DNA of 64,000 nt from Bryobacteraceae bacterium (GTDB taxonomy: Bacteria; Acidobacteriota; Terriglobia; Bryobacterales; Bryobacteraceae): the NCBI GenBank assembly GCA_026129905.1, contig JAHCHE010000020.1, positions 111,541 through 175,540 on the forward strand, given 5' to 3'. Positions within the stretch are counted from its first letter, which is position 1. Each line of letters begins with the position of its first letter. Shown here in pieces: positions 24,281 to 33,400 of the stretch. Made by a program: the position numbers and the translations under genes. The notes beneath the pieces are model-generated. The model was not told where the DNA came from, made no database searches, and saw only the letters and a list, made by a program, of their open reading frames with translations.

Positions 24281-26347
24281 ATGATCGCGAGATTACTGTC
24301 TACAAAGCTGCTGCGCGTCAGCGTGGCGTTTTTGCTGGTGGTTGGGTCGTTCGCGCTGATCAGCGCGACCAAACCGACATATTCGACCTTGGACAAGGCC
24401 TTCTATGCGGACCCGAACACCATTAACTTCGTCCGGCCGGGGCTGGACATCCAGATTCTGGGGGCAGAGATCGCCACCGACGGCACGATGACCGCCAGAG
24501 TCAAGTTCACCGATCCGAGGGGACTTGCGCTGGACCGAACCGGGGTCAACACTCCCGGCGCGGTCTCGGCCAGTTTGGTCATGGGGACCATCCCCAGGGG
24601 GCAAAAGCAATACATAACCTACACCGTCCGAACCCAGACCAGCCCCATCACCGGCGTAGCGGCGGTGCAATCGGCGGCCGACACCGGAGGGCGCTGGCAG
24701 GAGACGGCGCCCGGCGAGTACCTATACACGTTTGGGACGAAAGCGCCGGCGGACATCGACCGTTCGGCCACGCACACGGTGGGCGTCTACGGCAACCGGA
24801 ACCTGACCGAGTTCGACCTCGGCGTGTACTTGAAGGAAGTCACGCATGATTTCGTTCCGGATGGTTCGCCGGTGACGGTGGTCCGCGATGTCATCAATAC
24901 GGCGAGCTGCAACAAGTGCCACGACCGGCTGCAACTGCACGGCGAGACCGGCCGCACCACGATGGAAGGCTGCTCGCTCTGCCACAACCCGATGACGGTG
25001 GACCCCGATACGGGCAACACCGTGGATATGAAAGTCATGATCCACAAGATCCATCGCGGGCGCTTTCTTCCGAGCGTTGTCGCCGGCGGCGAGTATGTCA
25101 TCATCGGGAACCGCCAGAGCGTGCACGACTTCTCGGGCGTCACCTTCTCGCCGCTCGATCCGGAGGGCGACACCACCCGACAGTGCCAGGTATGCCACCG
25201 CTCTGACGTCGGGGCCACCCAGCACGACGCCTGGCTGACGAACCCCAGCCGCGAGGCTTGCGGTTCCTGTCACGACAACGTCAATTTCGCTACCGGTGAA
25301 AATCACGCGAACCTGCCCCAGCCGACGGACAATCTCTGCTCGACCTGTCACATCCCCGAGGGCGAACTCGAATTCGACATCTCGATCAAGGGCGCGCACA
25401 CCACCTCCCGCTTCTCGCGCCAGTTGCCCGGCGTGGTCTTCGACATCACGAACATCCAGGACGGGGCGGCGGGCAAGGCGCCGACCGTCACCTTCACCCT
25501 GAAGGACAAGACGGGCGCTCCGCTCGCGCCGTCGACCTTCAGCAGCCTGTCGCTGGTGTTGGCCGGTCCGACCACGGATTACACGACGTACATTCGCCAG
25601 GACGTTAGGGCTGCCGCCACCGGCTCGGGCGATCGCTGGACCTACACCTTCACCCGGCCGATTCCGGAAGGCGCCAGCGGAAGCTGGTCCATGAGCATCG
25701 AGGGCCGGCGCTCCCTGCCGATCACCGACCGCGGCGCGCAACGAAACGTTAACGATGCCGGCAACAACGTGGTCAAGTACTTCTCGCTCGACAGCTCCCC
25801 CGTCACGCCGCGCCGGCAGGTGGTGGATCTGGCGAAGTGCAACGACTGCCATGTCAGCCTCACGATTCACGGCAGTCTGCGAAATCAAACCGAGTACTGC
25901 GTGGTGTGTCACAACCCGCGGGAGACGGACGCCGTGGTGCGGCCGGCCGAGCAGATGCCGCCGGAAGGCATCGACTTCCGCGCGATGATTCATCGCATCC
26001 ACAGCGGGGCCGAACTGGGCCGCGACTACACGATTTACGGTTTCGGCAGCCGTCCCATAAACTTCAACAATGTCCACTTCACGTCGATGGTCGGGCGAAA
26101 CAACTGCAACCTCTGCCATGTCAACAACTCGCAGCAGTTGCCGCTCAGCCAGACGCATGTCGACGTCACCGATCCGCGCGGGTTCCTGAATCCGGTGGGA
26201 CCCACCACGATCGCTTGTCTGGGCTGCCACGACAACATCCAGGCGGCGTCTCACGCCCTGGTGAACACGTCGGCGCTGGGCGAAAGCTGCTCCGCGTGCC
26301 ATGGCCCCGGCAAGCAGTTCAGCCTGGATCGCGTACACGCCGAGTAA
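24281..26347 (+). CDS. Decaheme c-type cytochrome, OmcA/MtrC family
   Basis: A 688-aa exported cytochrome. Ten CxxCH sites are present: CNKCH, CSLCH, CQVCH, CGSCH, CSTCH in one pentaheme half and CNDCH, CVVCH, CNLCH, CLGCH, CSACH in the other. The two halves are separated by a beta-rich domain (about residues 385-510, VVFDITNIQDGAAGKAPTVT onward), the domain order of MtrC/OmcA. These proteins sit on the outer face of the outer membrane and give electrons to minerals or other extracellular acceptors. The N-terminal segment LLRVSVAFLLVVGSFALISA is a signal peptide or anchor, but has no lipobox cysteine, unlike Shewanella MtrC. I prefer the ATG at 24281 to earlier TTG/GTG codons. First gene of a four-gene operon. 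Confidence 0.88.
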   Translation: MIARLLSTKLLRVSVAFLLVVGSFALISATKPTYSTLDKAFYADPNTINFVRPGLDIQILGAEIATDGTMTARVKFTDPRGLALDRTGVNTPGAVSASLVMGTIPRGQKQYITYTVRTQTSPITGVAAVQSAADTGGRWQETAPGEYLYTFGTKAPADIDRSATHTVGVYGNRNLTEFDLGVYLKEVTHDFVPDGSPVTVVRDVINTASCNKCHDRLQLHGETGRTTMEGCSLCHNPMTVDPDTGNTVDMKVMIHKIHRGRFLPSVVAGGEYVIIGNRQSVHDFSGVTFSPLDPEGDTTRQCQVCHRSDVGATQHDAWLTNPSREACGSCHDNVNFATGENHANLPQPTDNLCSTCHIPEGELEFDISIKGAHTTSRFSRQLPGVVFDITNIQDGAAGKAPTVTFTLKDKTGAPLAPSTFSSLSLVLAGPTTDYTTYIRQDVRAAATGSGDRWTYTFTRPIPEGASGSWSMSIEGRRSLPITDRGAQRNVNDAGNNVVKYFSLDSSPVTPRRQVVDLAKCNDCHVSLTIHGSLRNQTEYCVVCHNPRETDAVVRPAEQMPPEGIDFRAMIHRIHSGAELGRDYTIYGFGSRPINFNNVHFTSMVGRNNCNLCHVNNSQQLPLSQTHVDVTDPRGFLNPVGPTTIACLGCHDNIQAASHALVNTSALGESCSACHGPGKQFSLDRVHAE

Positions 26348-26354
26348 CGTCGCG

Positions 26355-27359
26355 ATGGCCGGAATCGCCTCTTTCCGGCGGCTGGAGAGGCGGAGCAACG
26401 CTCCGCCTCTGTTCGCCTTTGCGACGGTTCTCGCCGCCGTCGTTCTTTTTTCGCATACCATTGTGGCTCAGCAGGCGGAGCAGCCCGAGGGCGGCGCCGC
26501 TTCCCCCGAGGAACAGACCCAATATGCGGGTTCGGAGATGTGTCAGGCCTGTCACGAGGACATCTTCTCCACGTTTCAGAAGAAGAATCCGCACGCGGTC
26601 GTCGAGACCCAGCCGAAGCACGGCTGGGAGGGAAGGGCCTGCGAATCCTGTCACGGCCCCGGCGCCAAACACTCCGAATCGGCGGACGCAGGCGAGATCC
26701 TGAATCCCGCCAAGCTCTCGCCAGCGAGGACCGACGCAATCTGCCTGAACTGCCACCTCAACACGCCCACCCATGTCGGCCGCGTGCAAGGCGGTCACGC
26801 CAAGGGGCAGGTGAGCTGCGTAGGCTGTCACCCGGTCCACCACGCCGTCGATGGCGAAATGGCTCAACGCCGCCACTCTCGCATCAATGCCCAGTGCGCT
26901 GCATGCCATACCGACGTCTGGGCGTCGTTCCAGCGGCCGCACGCGCACCGGTTGGAACAGCGGGCGATGTCCTGCGTCGATTGCCACAACCCGCACGGGA
27001 GCTTCCTGCCGCGCAACCTGCAAACGGCGCTCGCGAACGAACCCGGCTGCTTTAAATGTCACGGCGACAAGCGCGGACCGTTCGTCTTCGAGCACGCTCC
27101 GGTGCGGCTGGACGGATGCGGATCATGCCACGAGCCCCATGGCTCGGCCAATCCCCGGATGCTGATCCGGCATGAAGTCTCCAACCTGTGCCTGGAGTGT
27201 CACTCCAACATCTTCAGCCCGACCGGCGCGACGGCTTCCGGAGTCCCCGGCGGCATTCCCACGGGTTTCCACGATCTGCGCAGCGCCAGGTTCCGCAATT
27301 GCACGATCTGCCACGTGAAGGTCCACGGATCGCACGTTAACCGGGATTTCCTCCGATGA
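26355..27359 (+). CDS. Periplasmic decaheme cytochrome, DmsE/MtrA type
   Basis: A 334-aa exported cytochrome with ten CxxCH motifs (CQACH, CESCH, CLNCH, CVGCH, CAACH, CVDCH, CFKCH, CGSCH, CLECH, CTICH) spread evenly, the MtrA/DmsE/PioA arrangement. The signal peptide is FAFATVLAAVVLFSHTIVAQ. MtrA-type proteins thread the MtrB barrel and form the electron wire across the outer membrane. The ATG lies seven bases after the previous stop, and the end overlaps the barrel gene as ATGA, so stoichiometric production with the barrel is expected. Confidence 0.9.
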   Translation: MAGIASFRRLERRSNAPPLFAFATVLAAVVLFSHTIVAQQAEQPEGGAASPEEQTQYAGSEMCQACHEDIFSTFQKKNPHAVVETQPKHGWEGRACESCHGPGAKHSESADAGEILNPAKLSPARTDAICLNCHLNTPTHVGRVQGGHAKGQVSCVGCHPVHHAVDGEMAQRRHSRINAQCAACHTDVWASFQRPHAHRLEQRAMSCVDCHNPHGSFLPRNLQTALANEPGCFKCHGDKRGPFVFEHAPVRLDGCGSCHEPHGSANPRMLIRHEVSNLCLECHSNIFSPTGATASGVPGGIPTGFHDLRSARFRNCTICHVKVHGSHVNRDFLR

Positions 27360-29311
27360 AACGGCTCACTCTGATTCCGCTCCTGCCGCTGTTGGCGCCC
27401 CTGGTTCCGGCGCAGGAACAGAAAGCCGAGTCGCCGGCGCCGGTCCAGGAGCAGGCGGCCTCGGGGACGCTCGACGTGGGTTACCGTTGGGTTTCCGATG
27501 TCGGGGGAAATTGGAGCGCTTACCGCTCGGTGGTCAATCTCAACGACGGCTTCCGCGTCCTCGGCCTGGATTTTCAGGTGCGCGATTCGAAGAAGAAGCT
27601 GTTCGATACGCTGACCCTGTTCGCGAATAACTGGGGCGACCCGTACAATGTCAGCCGCCTGGAAGCCGAACGCTCCGGCGCATACCGGCTCACATTCGAC
27701 TACCGGAACATCGCCTATTACAACTTCCTGCCGTCGTTCGCCAACCCGTTGCTCGGCCAGGGCAATCTCATCAGCCAGCGGTCCTTCGATATGCGACGGC
27801 GGCTGTGGAATTCCGAACTGGAACTGCGTCCGGGCAAGCGCGTGATCCCCTATATCGGCTTCAGCCGCGATTCCGGCTTCGGAACCGGCATCACGCCGTT
27901 CGTCGCCACCGCCAACGAGTATCCGGTAGCCACCGACCTCGACGATCAGACGAACTACTACCGGGGCGGCGTTCGCCTGGAGTTCAATCGCTGGCACGCC
28001 ACACTGGAACAGGGCGGCACGACGTTCAAGGACGACCAGCGGGTTTTCACCAACGACCGCAACCTCGGCAACCGCGGCGTCCCGTTGCTCGGCCAGACGC
28101 TTGTGCTCGACCGGGTGAACGAGGCGTACGGCATCCGCGGCCGCAGCGTCTTCAGCCGCGGCCTGCTGACCGCCGCGCCCGCGAAGTGGGTGAACCTCTA
28201 CGGCCAGTTCCGGTTCAGCCAGCCCCGCACCGACGTCCGGCATTCCGCCGATGCCCAGGGGCTCTTCGTCCTGGGCGCCACGCGGTTCTTCAACGGGCAG
28301 CAGATTCTCAACTCAGGTGGCGCCAAGCAGCCGCACACCTCGGGCAATTTCAGCGTCGAACTGCGTCCACACGCCAGAGTCCGCGTGGTGGAGAGCATTA
28401 TGACAGACCGCCTCCACAACGGTTCGTCCCTGCTGCTCACCGAGCAGTTTCTCTTCGCCGCCGCTCCAAACGAGACGCGCACCCTGTTCTCGGCCGATCG
28501 GCTGGCGTTGAACTACAACCGGCAGCAGGCGGACCTCTTTGTCGATGTCACCTCCCGGCTCACGCTGCGCGGCGGCCATCGTTACGAATGGGGCGATTCG
28601 ACATTCCGGCCGGCGACGTTGAACCCCTCGGGCTTACCCGAAAACGGCGAACTCAAACGAAATGTCGGAATGTTCGGATTCAATTACCGCGCCACCCAAC
28701 GGCTCTCCGTGAACACGGATTACGAAGGCGCCTCCGCCGGCAGCACCTACTTCCGCACCAGCCTGCACAATTACCATCGCTTCCGCGCGCGCGTCCGCTT
28801 TCAGGCGAGGACGTCGCTGCAGGTGGCGGCGAATCTGCATCTGCTCGACAACGAAAACCCCGCCACGGGCATCGAATACGACGCGCGCAATCTGGCCGGG
28901 ACCCTTTCTTTCCAGTGGAATCCGGCAAACAACAAACGCGTTTCGCTGCTCGGCGACTATACCTACTCGTCGTATCGCTCCGATATCATGTTCCTGTTGC
29001 CGCCGTTCTATACGCCGGCCGAATCCCGCTATCGCGACAACGGCCACTCCATCACCGGCCTTATGGAAGTGAACCTTCCCGCCGCCGGCGCCGCCGTGAC
29101 GCCGAAAATCAGCGTCGGCGGCTCGATGTTCACCTCGTCGGGCAGCCGGCCGACGGATTACTATCAGCCGTTCGGACGTTTCCTGCTCCCCCTTCACCGG
29201 AACGTTGCGTGCTATGCTGAATGGCGATGGTTCGGCTTGTCGCAGGCCGCCTACGTGTTTGAGGGGTTTAGGACCCATCACACCATCGTCGGTCTCCGCC
29301 TGTCTCTGTGA
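27356..29311 (+). CDS. MtrB/PioB-family outer-membrane beta-barrel
   Basis: A 651-aa protein with a signal peptide (LTLIPLLPLLAPLVPAQ) and alternating-polarity strands throughout, rich in Tyr/Asn/Arg and closing in a final aromatic strand (HHTIVGLRLSL). The family forms the porin sheath around an MtrA-type decaheme cytochrome. Identification rests on barrel composition, size and the ATGA overlap with the DmsE/MtrA-type gene; family-level sequence features such as LGDYTYSSYRSDIMFL near the C-terminus are consistent. No cysteines are visible at the mature N-terminus. Confidence 0.85.
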   Translation: MKRLTLIPLLPLLAPLVPAQEQKAESPAPVQEQAASGTLDVGYRWVSDVGGNWSAYRSVVNLNDGFRVLGLDFQVRDSKKKLFDTLTLFANNWGDPYNVSRLEAERSGAYRLTFDYRNIAYYNFLPSFANPLLGQGNLISQRSFDMRRRLWNSELELRPGKRVIPYIGFSRDSGFGTGITPFVATANEYPVATDLDDQTNYYRGGVRLEFNRWHATLEQGGTTFKDDQRVFTNDRNLGNRGVPLLGQTLVLDRVNEAYGIRGRSVFSRGLLTAAPAKWVNLYGQFRFSQPRTDVRHSADAQGLFVLGATRFFNGQQILNSGGAKQPHTSGNFSVELRPHARVRVVESIMTDRLHNGSSLLLTEQFLFAAAPNETRTLFSADRLALNYNRQQADLFVDVTSRLTLRGGHRYEWGDSTFRPATLNPSGLPENGELKRNVGMFGFNYRATQRLSVNTDYEGASAGSTYFRTSLHNYHRFRARVRFQARTSLQVAANLHLLDNENPATGIEYDARNLAGTLSFQWNPANNKRVSLLGDYTYSSYRSDIMFLLPPFYTPAESRYRDNGHSITGLMEVNLPAAGAAVTPKISVGGSMFTSSGSRPTDYYQPFGRFLLPLHRNVACYAEWRWFGLSQAAYVFEGFRTHHTIVGLRLSL

Positions 29312-29395
29312 AGCGGTAACCGCGCGTCTGGGTCGTTGTCTAACGTGCAGAGGCCGGCCGAGCGCCGGACGGGCAAGTCTAACCTGGAGGGTCGA

Positions 29396-30493
29396 ATGTT
29401 ACGGTTCACGCGCGTCCTCGCAACGCTATTGTTGTCGCTATCCGCCGCCGCTCTGGGGGATACCATTCCTGGAGACGCCGCCCGCGGCGCGGAGGTCTTC
29501 AAAGCGCAGAAATGCGTCACGTGTCATAGCATCAGCGGCGAGGGCGGCAAGTCCGCGCCGGACCTGTCCAAGCGTCCCACCGGCCAGTACTCGCCGTCAC
29601 TCATGGCCGCGGCCATCTGGAACCACGGACCGCAGATGTGGTCCGCGATGGAGGCGGCTGGCATCTCCCGCCCGCAGCTCACCGCCGATGAAGCCGCCGA
29701 CCTGTTCGCCCACTTCTACGCCTTTCGTTACTTCGAGCAACCGGGCGACGCCGCCCGCGGCAAGCGGCTGTTCGAATCCAAGGGATGCGAGGGCTGCCAC
29801 GGCGCCGCGTCCAAGGCCGGCGCCCCTCCCATTCGCAAGTGGCCGTCCGTGACCGATTCCATCCAGTTCGCCCGCGAGCTTTGGAACCACGCCCCCAAGA
29901 TGCAGACGGCGATGGGCAAAACCGCGTGGCCGACTCTCAGCGCCCAGGAGATGAGCGACATCCTGGTCTACGTCCAAAGCCAGCCGGATGTCCGCAAGGC
30001 TCCGCGCCGGTTCGCTCCGGCCTCGGCCACGACGGGCGAGGTGCTCTTCCGGGAAAAGGGTTGCGCGGACTGCCACACCGGCGCCCAGGCTCTGAGGGGT
30101 AGGGGCCAGGGTCAGACCATAGCCGGCCTCGCCGCCGCCATGTGGAATCACGCTCCACAGATGCGCGGCAAGGCGCGCGAATTGCGGCCCGAGGAGATGA
30201 CGCGGCTGGTGGGCTATCTCTGGTCCATTCAGTACTTTGACCCTCCAGGCGACCCTTCGCGCGGCAGCCGGGTGGTAGAAGAGAAGAAATGCTCGTCCTG
30301 CCACGGAGTAGCCGGCAGCGGCGCGCCGTCGTTCTCCAGTCTGGCCGGCAAGATCGACAGCATCACCTTTGTTTCCGACACCTGGAAACACGGACCGGAC
30401 ATGTTGGCCGAGATGCGCAAGAGGAACGTCGAGTGGCCGCGGTTTGAGAAGAACCAGCTCTCCGACGTGCTGGCCTACATCAATTCGCTCTAG
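29396..30493 (+). CDS. Exported tetraheme cytochrome c made of four fused class I-like modules
   Basis: 365 aa from the ATG at 29396, preceded by CTGGAGGG. Signal peptide: VLATLLLSLSAAALG. Four modules of about 90 residues each have one CxxCH (CVTCH, CEGCH, CADCH, CSSCH), and each repeats the motif W-[NK]-H-[GA]-P-x-M (WNHGPQM, WNHAPKM, WNHAPQM, WKHGPDM) where the methionine is the likely distal haem ligand. This suggests a periplasmic electron shuttle or wire. It follows the MtrB-like gene on the same strand after 84 bases, so a role as the periplasmic partner of the outer-membrane conduit is an attractive inference. A GC-rich hairpin (GGGCG-TTTT-CGCC area) follows the stop without a T-run. 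Confidence 0.88.
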   Translation: MLRFTRVLATLLLSLSAAALGDTIPGDAARGAEVFKAQKCVTCHSISGEGGKSAPDLSKRPTGQYSPSLMAAAIWNHGPQMWSAMEAAGISRPQLTADEAADLFAHFYAFRYFEQPGDAARGKRLFESKGCEGCHGAASKAGAPPIRKWPSVTDSIQFARELWNHAPKMQTAMGKTAWPTLSAQEMSDILVYVQSQPDVRKAPRRFAPASATTGEVLFREKGCADCHTGAQALRGRGQGQTIAGLAAAMWNHAPQMRGKARELRPEEMTRLVGYLWSIQYFDPPGDPSRGSRVVEEKKCSSCHGVAGSGAPSFSSLAGKIDSITFVSDTWKHGPDMLAEMRKRNVEWPRFEKNQLSDVLAYINSL

Positions 30494-30632
30494 TCGGGCG
30501 TTTTCGCCTGACCCTTCCTGCCGCGAAGGCGTAAGGCAAAGGCTTGTATCCGCGTGGAACCAACGTATATCTCTCATTGAATCAAAGACATAGCTGAATT
30601 CCCGGCGAGATGGGCGACCGCCGTCGGCGACT

Positions 30633-32438
30633 ATGTCCATGGTGGACTGGCTCGTCACAGACCTGCCGCACTTGCTCGATGCGGCTATCGCCGCTGCCCT
30701 GGCGCCTCTCGCCGCGTGGATTGTGCTGAGCGGTCTCGACGACCTGGTTGTCCTGTTCGCCTTCCTTCATTCATGGGCGCACGGTCCTCCGGCGGACAAG
30801 AGCCTGGCCGGCCCGTCGCAACGGGTAGCGATCTTCGTGCCCTGCTGGCGCGAGCACGAGGTGATCGGGGACATGGTGGAGCACAACATCGCCGCGATCC
30901 GGCACGACCGTTTTGCTTTCTTCATCGGCGCTTATCCCAACGATGACCCGACCGTGGAAGCTGTGCGCGCGCTGGAACAGCGCTTCGATAACGTCCACCT
31001 GTGCCTGTGCCCCCACGATGGTCCGACCTCGAAAGCGGATTGCATGAACTGGATCTACCAGGGGATGCTCGACTACGAGGAGCGCCAAGGTCCGCCTTTC
31101 GATCTCATGGTGATCCACGACGCCGAGGATCTCATCCACCCCGATGAGCTGGGCGTCATCGGCGCCTATGCCCGGGATTACGACATGATCCAGATCCCGG
31201 TTTTGCCCTTGCCCACGCCATTCTGGGAATTCACGCATGGCCTCTACTGCGACGACTTCGCCGAGTTTCACTCCAAAGACTTCCCCGCACGGCAGGCCAT
31301 GGGCGGATTCGTGCCCTCCTGCGGCGTGGGAACCGGCTACACGCGCAAGACCCTGGAACGGTTGGCCGACAAGCACTCCAACGTTCTATTCGAACCTTCG
31401 TGTCTCACCGAAGACTACGAAAACGGCCTTCGGCTCAAGCAACTCGGCTGCCGCCAGTTGTTTCTGCCGTTGAAACGTTCATCGGGAGCGCCCGTCGCCA
31501 CTCGCGAATACTTCCCCAGAACCTTTCGGAGCGCCGTGAAACAGCGCACGCGTTGGGTGACAGGGATCGCGCTGCAGACCTGGGAACACCACGGCTGGTC
31601 GTCCAGCCTGCGGCAGGCCTACTGGCTGTGGAGGGACCGGAAAGGGCTGGTCGGAAATCCGGTTAGCCTGCTGTCGAACTTTCTGTTCGCCTACGGCGCC
31701 GTCACCTGCGTTGCCGCGGGCTTGGCCGGGACCGAGTGGCGTCTCGGCAACACGCTGGCCATCCCGTTTATGCTCAAGCTTCTCGGCGTCACGCTTGGCT
31801 TGCAGGTAATCCACACGACAGCGAGGATGGCCTGCGTCGGGCGGATCTATGGGCTGCTGTTTGCCCTCGGAGTTCCTTTTCGCATGATATATGGAAACCT
31901 GATCAATTCACTTGCTACGGTCTGGGCCCTGTTCCGTTACGGCCGCGCCCGCCTTCGGCGTCAGCCCTTGGTTTGGGTAAAGACCGATCACGCCTACCCG
32001 TCGCGCGCCGCCTTGCTGACCCACAAGAAGCCGCTCGAGGACATTCTTGTCGGCTCCGGCTACATTCCCGAGAAGCTGATGCGGTTGGCTCGCGCCGCCA
32101 AACCGGAGGGCATCGACATTGGGGAGTTCGTGCTCGAGGCGGGCCTGCTGACCGAAGAGCAACTCTACGAGGCGATGAGTCTTCAAACCGGCCTGTCGCT
32201 GCTGGACGTGCCACCCGAACAGGTACCGCGCCGGATCGCCCGCACCTTGCCTTCGAGCGTCGTCCGCAAGTGGCGCGTTTTGCCCGTCCGGGTCGAAAAT
32301 GGCCACCTCCACCTGGCCAGCCCCCGGTTCCCGAGCGACGAACTCCACCAGGTGCTCCGGAAGTACACCCGGCTCAAAGTCCGCATGGAGCTCGTCACGC
32401 CCACCAACTTCCAGCGTCTCGCCGAGCAACTCCTCTGA
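30633..32438 (+). CDS. NfrB-like membrane glycosyltransferase with C-terminal GspE/MshE N-type domain
   Basis: A 601-aa inner-membrane protein. One membrane segment at the N-terminus (PLAAWIVLSGLDDLVVLFAF) precedes a family 2 glycosyltransferase domain with PCWREHEVIG, the metal-site region HDAEDLIH, the acceptor motif TEDYENGLR and the processive-enzyme motif QRTRW. Further membrane segments follow, then a C-terminal domain (from about residue 465) with LEDILVGSGYI, GLLTEEQLYEAMSLQTGL and LPVRVENGHLHLA, typical of the GspE/MshE N-terminal domain that can bind c-di-GMP. This is the architecture of NfrB, which makes the N4-phage receptor exopolysaccharide in E. coli. The usual outer-membrane partner NfrA is not adjacent. 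The polymer made here is unknown. Confidence 0.8.
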   Translation: MSMVDWLVTDLPHLLDAAIAAALAPLAAWIVLSGLDDLVVLFAFLHSWAHGPPADKSLAGPSQRVAIFVPCWREHEVIGDMVEHNIAAIRHDRFAFFIGAYPNDDPTVEAVRALEQRFDNVHLCLCPHDGPTSKADCMNWIYQGMLDYEERQGPPFDLMVIHDAEDLIHPDELGVIGAYARDYDMIQIPVLPLPTPFWEFTHGLYCDDFAEFHSKDFPARQAMGGFVPSCGVGTGYTRKTLERLADKHSNVLFEPSCLTEDYENGLRLKQLGCRQLFLPLKRSSGAPVATREYFPRTFRSAVKQRTRWVTGIALQTWEHHGWSSSLRQAYWLWRDRKGLVGNPVSLLSNFLFAYGAVTCVAAGLAGTEWRLGNTLAIPFMLKLLGVTLGLQVIHTTARMACVGRIYGLLFALGVPFRMIYGNLINSLATVWALFRYGRARLRRQPLVWVKTDHAYPSRAALLTHKKPLEDILVGSGYIPEKLMRLARAAKPEGIDIGEFVLEAGLLTEEQLYEAMSLQTGLSLLDVPPEQVPRRIARTLPSSVVRKWRVLPVRVENGHLHLASPRFPSDELHQVLRKYTRLKVRMELVTPTNFQRLAEQLL

Positions 32439-32523
32439 ATCCGCCCGGCGCCCACGTTCCGTCCGCCAAAGCTGCCGGACCGAAAGCGCCCGACGTTCAC
32501 GGCCATAGTATGATGGGCGCACG

Positions 32524-33396
32524 ATGCAGCACGGCGCGTGGAAAGTAGTCGGCGTTCTCGCTCTCGCGATTGCTTCGGTTTGCCCAGGTTCAGGAGAAAG
32601 CGCGATGCTCGACGACCTTGTCTTTTATGCTTCCTTCGACCGCGAGGTGAAGGGCGATTTCGGAGGCGGCGCGCTCTCGCCCGGGACGCGTTTCAACCAC
32701 GAAACCGAAAAAGGGCAGTTCGTGTTCGAGAGCGGGTACGATCCCCGGGTGTTCCGGATCGCGGCCGGCGAGGGCATCCACGGCGGGGCGCTGGAGGCCG
32801 CCGACATCCTGCCGCGCAACGGGCGCATCTATTTCCCCGCCAAAGGCAATCTCCCGTACGCAAAGGGCGGCTGGGGCGGCAGCGTCTCGTTCTGGATGAA
32901 GACCGATCCCAACACGATGCTGAAGACGCGCTTCTGCGATCCCATTCAGATCACCCAGAAAGGCGCCACCAACGGCGGGCTCTGGGTGGACTTTCCCGAT
33001 ACGTCGCCGCGCGATTTCCGCCTCGGCGCGTTCCAATCGGAAGGAAACGGGCGCAGCCAGATTTCGGAGTCCGACCCCGACGCGCCGCTCGTCGTCGTGA
33101 AGGAGGTCGGGTTCAAGACGGCCGACTGGCATCACATCGTTTTCACTTGGAGGAACTTCGACACGGGCCGCGACGACGCCGAGGCGGCGCTGTACATCGA
33201 CGGCGCCCGCGCCGGCTCGATCGGCAATCGCGCCATTACCATGGACTGGGACATCGAGAAGACGGGAATCTACGTTGCCGTGGGCTATATCGGCCTGCTG
33301 GACGAACTCGCCGTTTTTCGCCGTCCCCTCACCACCGACGAGATCGCGCAGCTTGGGAAACAGCCGGGCCTGCTGGCGGAACGGAAGACCCGCTGA
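32524..33396 (+). CDS. Exported LamG-fold (concanavalin A-like) protein
   Basis: A 290-aa protein with a signal peptide (VVGVLALAIASVCPGSG). The body is one laminin-G/ConA-like jelly roll: LVFYASFDREVKGDF at the start, GGSVSFWMKTDP, WHHIVFTWRN and GLLDELAVFRRPLTTDEIAQLG at the end, in the standard order. Such domains bind sugars or proteins; no catalytic motif accompanies it. It starts 85 bases after the glycosyltransferase gene and is convergent with the TPR gene (four bases between stops). Substrate unknown. Confidence 0.8.
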   Translation: MQHGAWKVVGVLALAIASVCPGSGESAMLDDLVFYASFDREVKGDFGGGALSPGTRFNHETEKGQFVFESGYDPRVFRIAAGEGIHGGALEAADILPRNGRIYFPAKGNLPYAKGGWGGSVSFWMKTDPNTMLKTRFCDPIQITQKGATNGGLWVDFPDTSPRDFRLGAFQSEGNGRSQISESDPDAPLVVVKEVGFKTADWHHIVFTWRNFDTGRDDAEAALYIDGARAGSIGNRAITMDWDIEKTGIYVAVGYIGLLDELAVFRRPLTTDEIAQLGKQPGLLAERKTR

Positions 33397-33400
33397 CCCC

